Assembly: GCA_024195265.1 (NCBI GenBank)
Contig: JAJLRJ010000006.1
Span: 28,188,852-28,252,851, forward strand
DNA from: Dendrophyllia cribrosa
Lineage: Eukaryota; Cnidaria; Anthozoa; Scleractinia; Dendrophylliidae
Length of the DNA: 64,000 nucleotides
Reading direction: 5' to 3'
Position numbers and translations under genes: made by a program. Of the stretch, positions 48,001 through 54,043 are shown in pieces; within the stretch, counting starts at the first letter, position 1; each line of letters starts with the position of its first letter. The notes beneath the pieces were generated by a model. That model searched no databases, was not told where the DNA came from, and worked only from the letters and a program-made list of their open reading frames with translations.

Positions 48001-51000
48001 CCGTTTCAAGCTACCACACCTGCCACGCACACGGCTCTATGCTCTTTTTATATATATATATGATCTGTGGCGCTGACCAAAACTCGGACAATATTATGCT
48101 TAAAGCACTGGTAGCTACTGGTGAATTTTTCACAACGCAAAAGTAATCAGTCCGATTGTGATTTATGACCGATCATAATTTAACCCGAGACAAGAATCTT
48201 TTCCTTCACTGAGACAAGATCCATTTAATACAGTAGCCAGCGAGCAGTCGTTTCCAACGCATTGGAGACTGTCGCCTCAGTAACAAGCGGATACAGAACA
48301 TGCTTATAATAATTTTCAAATGTCTTCATCTTGAACAATATCCGCAGAATCTCAAAGAATTGTTTTCTCTGAGATCTGTTGATTATTCGATGGGAGGTAC
48401 TGATATCCTTATAGTCTTCCTTAACCTGTTACTACTACTTATGGCTTAAAATTTTTCAGTTATACTGCTACTAAATCCTGGAACGCGTTGCCTGACAAAC
48501 TGAGAACCATTTCGACTCTGCATGATTTTATTTTAGCAGTTCGGCGATACAGATTAATTAATTAATTGTATTCTCTATTTTCGAATTGCCCATTATACAC
48601 TTTGTTTGACCCCCCCCCCCCTAACCCTAACCCTAACCCTACCCCCCCTAACCCTAACCCCAACCCCCCCCCCCCCCCCCCCCCCCCCAAGAGCATATAC
48701 AAACAATGGTTTATGCAAAATTTGGGGGGCAAACAAAGTGTATTATGGGCAATTCGAAAATAGAGAATTAAGAATTAAGCCGGCATTAGAGTTAAATATT
48801 TTCTCCAGTTACTGTATACCATGGTTTAACTTATTTTAGGATTTTATTTGTTTCTCGGAGATACTAGCTTATTTTTGGCTACTCTGAAATTCGAGATCAA
48901 ATAAAGTTTGATTTGATTTTGACATTTCCCATTGTGCGGCAACCAATCAGAAGCGACTCGAAACCGCAAGAAACCCAAACAAACGGTTAGTGAACCGAAC
49001 AAACTGTAATCAGTACTCACTGTTGAGCATAGTAGCTGATAGATGGTCTCTATATTTGAAGCAGCAAACTTCTGTTCTCTTTTGCAGTTATACCGTTGTA
49101 AAATTTATTATCCTGGCGCAGACCAGAAGGATCGCGGGCTCTGGGGACGAGAATGCTTTCGCGGTTGATTGGTTTGCGCGCGATCTTCTTCTCGACGGTC
49201 ATGTCACGCCGTACAAAGCTTTCCCCCGTGACATTTCGTTGAAAAAAATCGACCAAACGGCCAAGGTTCGATTCGGAAGTTAAGAAATTTAAAGCCTATA
49301 GTAGCAAAAGAAAATAAAAACAGACGGTCAGGTTTTCAAACTTTATTATTTTTCGATCCACAGAAACCCTCATCTGGTGACCTGTGATTATCAGATATCA
49401 TCGAAAAAGTTCTCCGCCGCCTTCAAATTTTGCAAGGCCGTATTGCAATTAGCCACACACGGCAAAGTAGCTAGCTGCTGATTAGCAAGAGATCAAAGCA
49501 AAAGAAACGTTGTGTTGTAGCTGTAAAACTTACCGTGCTGGGAATAAAAGTTGACAAGTTTACGGCAAGTTAGCGGTACTGTAATTTGCATGCCGTAAGT
49601 TAAAACTTTCATTCGCCGAAACAGCCGATTTTGTCCTTGCTCAGTAACTTTTTCAAACATTCACTTTTTCCAGGGAAACTAATCCTCAGGGCTGTCATGT
49701 GTTATTGTCCGGCTTTTTCGCTAAATGTTTTTGCGATACTGCCGCGACGGACAAGTGTTGTGTACAACACTGACAAACCGATGAACGCGACAACTGAGCA
49801 TGAGGCAAACGTATAGCTAAACGTCTGTCTGGTTATTAGCCGTTGCAGTAAAATCGCCCAGATCTCTACTTCATTTACAAAGAAAGACGAAAGGTAAACT
49901 AGCAATAAAAAAAACTACAGCGAGGCGGCGACGATTCTTTTTCAAGGAAACAGAGAAGCGTGGTTTCGTGACTAACCGTTTGTTTGGGTTTCTTGTGGTT
50001 TCGAGTCGCTTCTGATTGGTTGCTGCACAATGGGAAATGTCAAAATCAAATCAAAGTGTTCACGGTTTTTGGATTCGCAATGTATGTATGAAGCAATGGA
50101 AATTGGAGGCGCCGGCGCGCAGGCTCTTTGAAAAACATCTTTGATTTTCATTTCCGGTGTTTGTTACCGCTTGTCCATTTCTCATTTTGATTTCCCCCAA
50201 ACAAAAGCAAACGTTCCGATTCAATAATCACATTTTTTCGGTGGTATCGCCCGCTTTCTGTTAAAATTTCTCTTCTCTACATGATTAACCTTCCAACGTT
50301 GCGATTCGATTTTCGCATCTCTTCGATGCGTCGAGTATAATAATACTATTTCGCAACGTCGCTGGAAACAGAACATTAAAATATTATATAAAATACATTA
50401 ATTAAGGCGAGACTAGACGTGCTTTATGTCTGGCTTCCTTTTGAACGTGTGCTTGGTTGAGTGAAAAGGTTACAATGTTTTAATGTTGACCGTGTTTAAT
50501 GCAGGGATTTTCAATTTTCAGCATTCATAAAATCCGGGATCAGAATAAACTACTGTATTTAAATTCATCCCATCTTCAGCACGTGATATCGAGTAACTGC
50601 GTACATGACCTTTGCTTAAAAGTTGTCAACAGTCGACCCTCCCTCTCTGCTTTGCTTTCTTGATGATCGTGCGGGAATTTGAACCTGTTCATTTCTAACA
50701 GTTCATGAACAAGATTCCGACTACCCTACTCAGAACTCCCGGCAAATTAGCTCAGTCCATGAACAATGCAAAGCCCTTCAACTGATAGCCATAATCGAAA
50801 TGTCTTCAACGATAAATGTAAACATAATTCCATGCAGATATAAGCTTCAAGTTAAGTCTAAGCACGGAGCTGAGTCACGACTGACAATAAAATTAAAGCC
50901 TTCTATGAACTTGCTTCCCGAGAAAGATTTCGCTAACTTTGTTAAAAACAAACTCTTTGATATAAAGACCAAAACGAATGGCCTATTTATTATTCCACGC

Positions 51001-51374
51001 GTCTTGCATAATATTAAACGATGCACTGTCATTTAATAGATCAATTCACTCAAGCGGGAAATAGATTTAGTGGCGAGAACTTGCGCTCAAAAAAAGAATT
51101 ATAATATTTGAAATATGTTTGTAAATCCTTTAACAGACTCATTCCCCCTTTATAATTAACTAACTAACTAACTACAGTATCTCAACAAGTCGACGAAAAT
51201 TGAACATTCCTGTCTATTTTCTTCTACCATAACAATCTGTCTCCTCTATATCGAAAATTATCGACCTACGCAGTGTACAGTAATCAACAATAATAATACT
51301 ATAATACGTATAATACGATGCTGAACAATCTTACCTGCGATAAGAAGGATGAAACTTGTTGCAAAAGCCGGCAT
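20012..51374 (-). CDS. Gene C: paralogue of gene B with very large introns, 7 exons
   Basis: Exons 51374-51335, 47516-47390, 34828-34556, 28181-28051, 22760-22643, 21908-21612 and 20231-20012 join to 1206 nt, an uninterrupted 401 aa. Intron phases are 1,2,2,1,2,2 as in gene B. The coding sequence reaches exactly nt 167 at the end of exon 2, 689 at the end of exon 5 and 986 at the end of exon 6 in both genes. It has signal peptide MPAFATSFILLIAG, 26 cysteines in the mature part (3-6-4 and 4-6-3) and a C-terminal hydrophobic tail (TALYFIICALVLQLL) like a GPI signal. Introns are 3.8, 12.6, 6.4, 5.3, 0.7 and 1.4 kb and hold retroelements and MITEs. Two AATAAA-type signals on the minus strand lie about 200 nt past the stop. 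The weakest link is exon 1, chosen for signal peptide, donor and phase. Confidence 0.8.
20684..20818. mobile_element. Palindromic MITE TAGAGG...CCTCTA
   Basis: Arms of about 42 bp starting tagaggttttgcacggcagc are inverted around a 50-bp loop; TA at both edges. In gene C intron 6. Confidence 0.75.
21150..21592 (+). repeat. 17-bp minisatellite, gtcgcttaggagaggtg
   Basis: More than 20 tandem units of a 17-bp motif with single-base variants (gagatatg, gagaaatg). Higher-order repetition of the variant order is visible near 21250-21480. Directly beside gene C exon 6. Confidence 0.9.
21612..21908 (-). CDS. Gene C exon 6
   Basis: 297 nt, acceptor tgtcgaaataag, donor gtaggtac. It encodes TAYTALRKCFDEQLSKNC, RRFFCEPDGL, PCSAEFLPEMEKCAAPLR and GELCR. 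Same length as gene B exon 6. A 17-bp minisatellite begins about 20 bp past its donor. Confidence 0.85.
22643..22760 (-). CDS. Gene C exon 5
   Basis: 118 nt, acceptor atattgtcag, donor gtatgtg. It encodes CQDLETPLSCAAYTTYKIAG, then YCEKRFLTAF and KPNCG. Too small to stand out as an open frame; it was found by looking for the missing module-2 opener between exons 4 and 6. Four cysteines and both phases match gene B exon 5. Confidence 0.75.
22830..23115 (+). repeat. Interspersed repeat R1, copy 3
   Basis: Third copy of R1 in gene C intron 4, immediately left of a MITE. It is the copy closest to copy 1 in sequence. Confidence 0.6.
23133..23416 (+). mobile_element. MITE R5, copy 1
   Basis: Ends agagcagttttcaattgagt and actcaattgaaaactgctc are inverted. 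The interior has paired blocks ccaaaaccaatcgtga and cacgcgttttcccgcgc. Copies at 46966-47250 (inverted) and 32214-32500 (decayed). Confidence 0.75.
23612..23655 (+). repeat. TTG microsatellite
   Basis: About 12 ttg units in gene C intron 4. Confidence 0.85.
24271..24343 (-). tRNA. tRNA-like gene (Arg-TCT-like), abnormal anticodon loop
   Basis: The 73-nt minus-strand sequence folds with acceptor GGCCTCG/CGAGGTC, D arm GCTC/GAGC and T arm GTGGG-TTCGAAT-CCCAC, and is followed by a run of six T like a Pol III terminator. The anticodon arm pairs only as CGGA/TCCG with an eight-base loop AGATCTAA. Position 33 would be A rather than U if TCT is the anticodon. No CCA is encoded, as normal in eukaryotes. 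It is either a tRNA pseudogene or a SINE-related copy; function doubtful. Confidence 0.5.
24689..26392 (-). CDS. PLE1 reverse transcriptase / GIY-YIG endonuclease (567 aa)
   Basis: Penelope-type RT in the first two thirds: TMDITFLYTVIPNYEGL (usual form D-x-x-SLYTNIP, so S and N are altered), NGVAMGTKMGPSYANLFVGY and the catalytic YGRYIDDCIG. Then follow a linker, a cysteine motif (CTRTRCNTCPFIH), and a GIY-YIG nuclease (VIYCITCTFCKKIYIGKTGR, RLGDRFREHL, HFNLTNHS). There is no internal stop or frameshift. Coding potential continues upstream of the first Met to about 26472 (KAADKGGAVVVWRTDL) before the truncation point, with a stop soon after it, so the N-terminus is missing. It would copy its RNA by target-primed reverse transcription; this copy is probably immobile. 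Confidence 0.9.
   Translation of the reverse strand: MADRPLTPLSMPKLIKISLLPTKQLSKKLSKTSLLNNNYQLPPTISLSLLLEPHAFISNQKFINQTIRADQLISSYLDKIMAPIVKSLPTYIKDTNHALEIFRDFSFPSENKLIFTMDITFLYTVIPNYEGLQALKYFFDQRSIQNPSSETLLRLAELVLTLNCFSFSQNYYKQVNGVAMGTKMGPSYANLFVGYVEDNFFNQYHGTKPELYGRYIDDCIGASSSSKEEFNQFITSVNTFHPALKYTWEISESSVAFLDINISINGNSLSTSVHYKPTDSHSYLLHSSSHPSHVKNAIPYSQFLRLRRLCSDDSDFSNKSEEMYQFFKKRGYPDSVINTGQQRAQQIDRQSALQTPQKEENERIPFTLTFHPHNNTVKSIILKKFKLLQNDPETGRIFSQPPLISFKRDKNIGNFLVTSALKSDDEPGTFKCTRTRCNTCPFIHNADKIIGPKRSIKITDRFTCTSVNVIYCITCTFCKKIYIGKTGRRLGDRFREHLRDVEKNDKDASKPVARHFNLTNHSKQHMTICGLSLHQGNTESRKNLEQKIIFQIGTLKPHGINERFSFN
26479..27036 (+). pseudogene. Inverted C-terminal copy of the PLE1 ORF
   Basis: The plus strand encodes the same cysteine motif and GIY-YIG domain (IYIGKTGRRLGDRFREHL) through the identical C-terminus (INERFSFN). 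Few amino-acid differences (NADTITGPKRY for NADKIIGPKRS) show both arms come from recent copies. It has no RT and no start codon. Confidence 0.85.
27229..27290. other. PLE1 right-end tail and target duplication
   Basis: C-rich tail of PLE1 up to 27267, then tagaaacta (27268-27276) and rejoined host sequence. Confidence 0.5.
27291..27720 (-). pseudogene. RecQ-like helicase fragment
   Basis: Minus-strand reading from ATG 27720 gives FRFSSLCLEQEECLKAVCDD and the Walker-A-like ASLPGYGKSLIF. After a one-base frame change it continues VIIISPLKTLMEDQVQFLKA and FTYLFTSPER, matching RecQ motifs 0, I, Ia and Ib. It ends before motif II (DEAH), so it has no helicase activity. The usual TGYGKS loop is changed to PGYGKS. 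Confidence 0.65.
28051..28181 (-). CDS. Gene C exon 4
   Basis: 131 nt, acceptor attttgttttcag, donor G|gtacg, phase 1. It encodes EYALAKECITEKAKANCKIC, YNPFCPNKTDPELHVNG. It closes module 1 and is homologous to gene A exon 4 and gene B exon 4. Confidence 0.85.
28406..28735 (+). repeat. Interspersed repeat R6, copy 1
   Basis: Begins acaagaggcttcaagcagcc, contains accggaagt units, and ends gcatgcaaaatcgtgacaca. Direct copy at 29664-30062. In gene C intron 3. Confidence 0.7.
28846..28925 (+). repeat. About 36-bp tandem repeat, three units
   Basis: Three units of cagaattcactgcgccacgc followed by acattttgggc, with slight changes. Confidence 0.8.
29664..30155 (+). repeat. Interspersed repeat R6, copy 2, with AAT microsatellite tail
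   Basis: Same start and internal sequence as 28406-28735 plus about 90 extra bases. It ends in (aat)n and an A-rich stretch followed by acgaagggcattttttaactc. That last 50-bp block also occurs at 29505-29555 after another (aat)n, suggesting several retro-insertions with simple-repeat tails. Confidence 0.65.
30225..31051. mobile_element. Harbinger-like element relic
   Basis: Ends gggactttaagatgcgg and its near-complement ccgtatcttaaagtccc are inverted, followed inwards by cggactacgg-type subterminal repeats. The direct repeat tagta flanks both sides (30220-30224, 31052-31056). Contains the N-terminal transposase remnant at 30427-30669. Confidence 0.65.
30427..30669 (+). pseudogene. Transposase N-terminal exon remnant (PIF/Harbinger-like)
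   Basis: From ATG 30427: MSFGKVQNAQVNASADEIID, then two in-frame stops, then FRVSKEDLPRLAEVLRVP and a donor-like gtaagt. The F-R-x-x-K-x-D-x-x-x-L segment resembles the start of Harbinger-type DDE proteins. The catalytic part is absent, so the element is non-autonomous. Confidence 0.5.
32214..32500 (+). mobile_element. MITE R5, decayed copy 3
   Basis: Shares attgctttggcatt, ccaaaccaatcgtga and ttttcccgc with copies 1 and 2, but both termini have drifted (gctgtaaattgagtgccg, gtttgaaaaacgctct). Confidence 0.55.
32875..34478. mobile_element. CAGT-ended TIR element with TA target duplication
   Basis: cagtaaaaacccgcaagtaa at the left and ttacttgcggggttttactg at the right, each next to TA, the layout of pogo/Tc1-mariner elements. 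The 1.6-kb interior has no transposase. It carries repeat R7 (33139-34302) and inward-repeated aagaacctgtt units. Confidence 0.7.
33139..34302 (+). repeat. Long repeat R7, copy 1
   Basis: Shares long blocks with 44564-45496 in the same orientation: gattgacgaccgggctattt, acccgaccgtctgcacagta, agcaagattttatccctgaa and the end ggttctatgagtatggggct. The end region is a small GC-rich hairpin (ggctgcgcagccgg). Nature unknown. Confidence 0.7.
34556..34828 (-). CDS. Gene C exon 3
   Basis: 273 nt, acceptor tttttatag, donor gtgaggtg, phase 2 on both sides. It encodes YEYGNEENCMKNHIGSC, HQVYHCGDLEYTPSV, LNLIKC, FCWSYFRDRL, NSSDPLLCR: six cysteines as in genes A and B. Confidence 0.85.
35804..36149 (-). 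mobile_element. MITE with internal tRNA-like box, copy 2
   Basis: Opposite-orientation copy of 2412-2737, in gene C intron 2. It starts ggtagagtctac and ends gactctacc, and keeps the B-box-like segment as ggatcaaacctg on the plus strand. Confidence 0.65.
36158..36313. mobile_element. MITE TAGAGCGTTTTCACT
   Basis: 15-bp perfect inverted ends (tagagcgttttcact, agtgaaaacgctcta) and further inner inversion (ttggtgttcc, ggaacaccaa). It directly abuts the tRNA-box MITE ending at 36149. Confidence 0.7.
36519..36688. mobile_element. MITE with 45-bp inverted ends
   Basis: gcacgatgacgtcatatgac and gtcatatgacgccatcgtgc are inverted, extending through tacaactaccagaat on each side. Non-coding. Confidence 0.7.
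38628..40550. mobile_element. Composite insertion flanked by two MITE copies
   Basis: Two direct copies of a 270-280 bp MITE (38628-38908 and 40285-40550), each ending in caattagctgcaaaa(c/g)t-type inverted ends, bracket 1376 bp of other sequence. TA duplicates the PLE2 target only at the outer edges (38626-38627, 40551-40552); the inner edges read tctga and tcaga. The enclosed DNA has an open frame at 39833-40240 without known motifs. Confidence 0.7.
42377..42565. mobile_element. Pogo/Tigger-like MITE inside PLE2
   Basis: cagtggaaccccgttaatac and the inverted end cggggttccactg, with TA on each side, are typical of pogo-type terminal repeats. The interior is built from ggtgaccgtattaacg units. 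It splits the N-terminal extension of PLE2. Confidence 0.8.
44298..44446. mobile_element. Palindromic MITE gagttgcctttagcct
   Basis: Nearly perfect 70-bp arms (aaaaccattcatatggatat inverted) around a short loop. A partial relative (gagttgcctttagcctc) occurs at 62852. Confidence 0.75.
44564..45496 (+). repeat. Long repeat R7, copy 2
   Basis: Second copy, about 230 bp shorter, also in gene C intron 2. It is not enclosed by the CAGT termini of copy 1, so R7 is a separate repeat that the CAGT element acquired or received. Confidence 0.7.
45497..46960. other. Gene C intron 2, nothing recognised
   Basis: AT-rich sequence. A short block (gataaacttgaaaa ... ctggccatctgcagtccaag, 46690-46745) resembles 3730-3810, an old interspersed repeat. 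Confidence 0.4.
46966..47250 (-). mobile_element. MITE R5, copy 2
   Basis: Opposite-orientation copy of 23133-23416, immediately downstream of gene C exon 2 in intron 2. The ends remain nearly perfect. Confidence 0.75.
47390..47516 (-). CDS. Gene C exon 2
   Basis: 127 nt, acceptor catatttcag, donor gtaagtc. It encodes LSMQASAITVGDCNVTYF, GHICQRQM, NNPDTNC. It is very close to gene A exon 2 (GDCNLTYF, GHKCQR, PDTNC). Confidence 0.8.
48571..48767. mobile_element. Palindromic MITE with telomere-like repeats inside
   Basis: Same 40-bp ends as 4457-4633, but the left arm is replaced after gtttgacc by runs of C and (CCCTAA)n-like repeats. It lies in gene C intron 1. Confidence 0.7.
48620..48665. 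repeat. Interstitial telomere-like CCCTAA repeats
   Basis: About six ccctaa units in two short runs, flanked by poly-C. This is the animal telomere motif, placed inside a MITE, so it is not a chromosome end. Confidence 0.7.
48907..50055. mobile_element. 1.15-kb element with 80-bp inverted ends
   Basis: tttgatttgattttgacatt to aaacggttagt at the left is inverted at 49975-50055 with few changes. The interior is non-coding as far as I can read. In gene C intron 1. Confidence 0.7.
50060..51330. other. Gene C intron 1, nothing recognised
   Basis: No repeat structure or convincing frame. A short ctaacta run at 51160-51175. Confidence 0.4.
51335..51374 (-). CDS. Gene C exon 1 (signal peptide)
   Basis: 40 nt: ATG at 51374, MPAFATSFILLIA, then donor G|gtaagatt, phase 1 as required by exon 2. 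A nearer ATG at 47986 (MITSSTTFISYYG) was considered but lacks a hydrophobic core and a good donor. Confidence 0.6.
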
Positions 51375-51452
51375 ATTTCCTGCAAATTGATTTTATAAGG
51401 TTATGATGATATGTAAGTGCGATGTTAGAACTCTGACAGATGGTCTTTGTGG

Positions 51453-51459
51453 ATTTATA
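51453..51459 (-). promoter_or_regulatory. Possible TATA box of gene C
   Basis: TATAAAT on the minus strand about 80 bp upstream of the gene C start codon, between the start codon and the Mutator-type MITE. Confidence 0.3.
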
Positions 51460-51714
51460 CAGCCGCCGAACACAAGATGGCGTGACAAACATGCGTGACA
51501 ACGAGAAACTTCTAGCCGCTGACAGGTAAAGCCATCGCGTGTGGCACACCATCGCGTGTGGCACAATTCGTGCTGAACAAGAATGTCGATTATGATCAGC
51601 TAAATCGTAGAAAACTTAAACACTGAAAAACAATGAATTAATGAATTGTATAGCGCACATATCACACATAAACAAACTTATAAGAATGACACAGAACGTC
51701 AGTCCATTGTTGAT

Positions 51715-51899
51715 TAGCCTGCAGAACAGGCGTTATTTTTTTAAGCGTTTTAGGCGAGCGCGGCAGGCGAGCGCGGCAGGCGAGCGCGAAGCGCGAGGCG
51801 AGCGTTCTCCCCTCGCGCTCCGCGCTCGCCTCGCGCTTCGCGTTCGCCTGCCGCGCTCGCCTGAAACGCTTAAAAAAATAACGTCTGTTCTGCAGGCTA
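51715..51899. mobile_element. Mutator-type palindromic MITE with 9-bp target duplication
   Basis: tagcctgcagaacaggcgtt and aacgtctgttctgcaggcta begin 85-bp arms rich in ggcgagcgcg. The 9-bp direct repeat attgttgat flanks it exactly (51706-51714, 51900-51908). Nine-base duplications are characteristic of Mutator-like elements. It is upstream of gene C, about 340 bp from the start codon. Confidence 0.85.
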
Positions 51900-52047
51900 A
51901 TTGTTGATATCATCTCTCACCACCCCGCACATGAACAATGTATCGCATTGAGGGGGTCACAGCCACTGTTTTGTAACGTTCCGTTTTTATTTTCTTTTAA
52001 GGAGACCGCCATTTTCTAAGTTGTCATCCGAGCCACATGGAGGTGTT

Positions 52048-52240
52048 TGTAATATTGTCACCCTCCTTACCGCATATAACTCCGCAGTTGTTGTTTGAAT
52101 TAGCTCAGATTTTGAAAACATGTAACAGTGGCTAAAATGTAGACTTTGTAAGTCTTGTTAGTCGTAAAAGTGGAGTCTACTTCGTGCTGTGGTGGTGTTT
52201 GTAATATTGCCACCCTCTTTACTGCATATAACTCCGGGTT
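52048..52240. repeat. PLE3 3'-flank repeats
   Basis: ggtgtttgtaatattg(t/c)caccctc...gcatataactccg appears twice (about 52053 and 52193). A 40-bp block (aaaatgtagactttgtaagt, 52135) recurs directly at 55126 beyond the other end of PLE3. They may be pseudo-LTR remnants. Confidence 0.5.
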
Positions 52241-52243
52241 GTT

Positions 52244-53044
52244 TTAATCTTGTGAAGGAATTTTAGCTCTGACAAGAAAGTCTTTGAGCGATTTTGCCTT
52301 TCGGTACGCGACAATTGGCGCGCTAGGAAATATTTGGGCGAGGTTCGTGTTGCCTTCTATAAGGTGCCAGTGTTTCATGAGAATCTTTTTAAGACTCGGT
52401 GAAGCCGGATTATAGGTTGTGACGAAAGGCAAAATGTTTTTGGATGTCTTCGGTTTAGGTTTTAAAGCCGCTTTTCTGGATGAGAACGTAATTTCAGCCA
52501 AAATGTTTTTAACGAGCTCCCGAGGGTAATCTCGGTGAATTAAACGGGTCTCGAAGTCCCGCTTGAGTGACTCGAATTTTGCTTTGACTGAGTTTGTTCT
52601 CAACAGACGCAATGTTTCTCCTTTAATAAAGCCCTTTTTAACACTGAAAGGGTGAAAAGTTTCCGTTGGCTTAAAATGTGTTTCGACATCTAGTATTTTG
52701 CCTTCAGCGAAACGGGGCCCTTTGAAAACTTCAGTGTCGAGGAAAACAATGCGTTCAGATGACGTTTCATATGTAAATTTAATGGTAGGGTGGAAACTGT
52801 TAGCGAATAGGACGGAATCTTTGATTTCGCTTTCGTTTGTGGTCCACACTGAAAAAATGTCATCAATGAATCTTTTCCAGAGTATAGGCTTATAGGGGCT
52901 GGATGCGAGTAGTTGTCTTTCGATGTGGGCCATAAAGATGACTGCGAAAGCCACCGCCATTTTGGTGCCCATTGCTATACCGTGTGTCTGCAAATAGTGT
53001 TTTCCGTTAAATTGGAATGAATTTTCTTGAAGGATCAGTCTCAT
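52244..53044 (-). CDS. PLE3 reverse transcriptase, C-terminal part (266 aa)
   Basis: RT core: NGKHYLQTHGIAMGTKMAVA, catalytic RFIDDIFSVW, ANSFHPTIKFTYE, THFKPTETFH and GETLRLLRTN, ending IVAYRKAKSLKDFLVRAKI-PSQD and stop. Penelope-like proteins normally continue here into a cysteine motif and GIY-YIG nuclease; this frame stops instead. The upstream part is in other frames (53340-53053 with a frame change, 53804-53502). Confidence 0.8.
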   Translation of the reverse strand: MRLILQENSFQFNGKHYLQTHGIAMGTKMAVAFAVIFMAHIERQLLASSPYKPILWKRFIDDIFSVWTTNESEIKDSVLFANSFHPTIKFTYETSSERIVFLDTEVFKGPRFAEGKILDVETHFKPTETFHPFSVKKGFIKGETLRLLRTNSVKAKFESLKRDFETRLIHRDYPRELVKNILAEITFSSRKAALKPKPKTSKNILPFVTTYNPASPSLKKILMKHWHLIEGNTNLAQIFPSAPIVAYRKAKSLKDFLVRAKIPSQD

Positions 53045-53052
53045 GAGGTCCC

Positions 53053-53804
53053 CTAAAATCTGTGTAGGGATAGGTGGTTTTGACTGATAATGATCATCGT
53101 AGTAGTGGCAAATAACATTAATCCCTTCTTCTTGCGGGATGTTGGTATAGAGTGAGCAGACATCCAGTGTAGCCAGTACGGCTTTGTCTGGAAGTGTTGT
53201 GTTTTCGATGAAGTTGACAAAATGCGTAGTGTCTTTAATGTAGGACTCTTGTTTTTGTGCGATAGGTTGTAAAAGTGAATCGACAAAACTTGAAATATGT
53301 TCAGTTGGTCCACCGGAACCAGAGACAATAGGCCGGCCAACGGGAGAAGGTTTATGTATTTTGGTCAGCGTATAAAACTCTGGTACATTTAAGTCATAGG
53401 GTCAATATGTCCGTTAATGGACAAAGTGTTGACTATAGCTTTGACGTTAGTGGCCGTTGAGGATACAATTGGTTCAGTGAGAGGGGTATAGAACTTTTGG
53501 TCTAAAAGTTGTTGATTTCCCTCTTTATTTTGTTAGAAGTATCCATAACCACTGTTGTTGTCCCTATATCGGCTTTCTTGATATTTACTCCTTTGTTAGC
53601 GCGAAGCGCACTGAGCGTTTGTCTTTGCTTTGCTGAGAGGTTATCTCGTACATCACAAAAAACTATTGTGGCAATCTCAAACTTAGTGCGTTCCAAATAG
53701 TTTTCTAGAGCCACTGAGGGTTGTGGTGGCGGTTGCCATGTAGACTTTATGTGGAACGGATGAGGATTGCTTTCTGACTTTGCAAAGAGATGTTTTAAAC
53801 GCAT
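53053..53804 (-). pseudogene. PLE3 RT N-terminal part, frameshifted
   Basis: Contains EIATIVFCDVRDNLSAKQRQ, KGVNIKKADIGTTTVVMDTS (the K-A-D-x-G motif of Penelope RTs) and GRPIVSGSGGPTEHI-like target segments split over frames, with LYTNIPQEEG recoverable near 53140. Several frame changes, so no full protein is made. Confidence 0.65.
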
Positions 53805-54043
53805 TGTGCGAGTAAAATTATTAAAGTCTTGGATCAGACTTTTATGTGAGGTCGGTTTAGGAAGGTCGGTATATATTTAAGGCCATTATTAAGCAAAGTT
53901 TTATCATGGTCAGTAAGTGTAATATTCGATAGATTTTTAATAAAACTATCGTTATTTACTTTGTACTGAATCTTATGTGCTTTGCGTTTAATTTGTCGTT
54001 TTCGGCTTTTACTAGTGGGTAGCACGGAGTGGCGCTAGTGGAG

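Noticed and set aside
48620..48665. Chromosome end
   Set aside because: The telomere-like units are few and lie inside a MITE within an intron.
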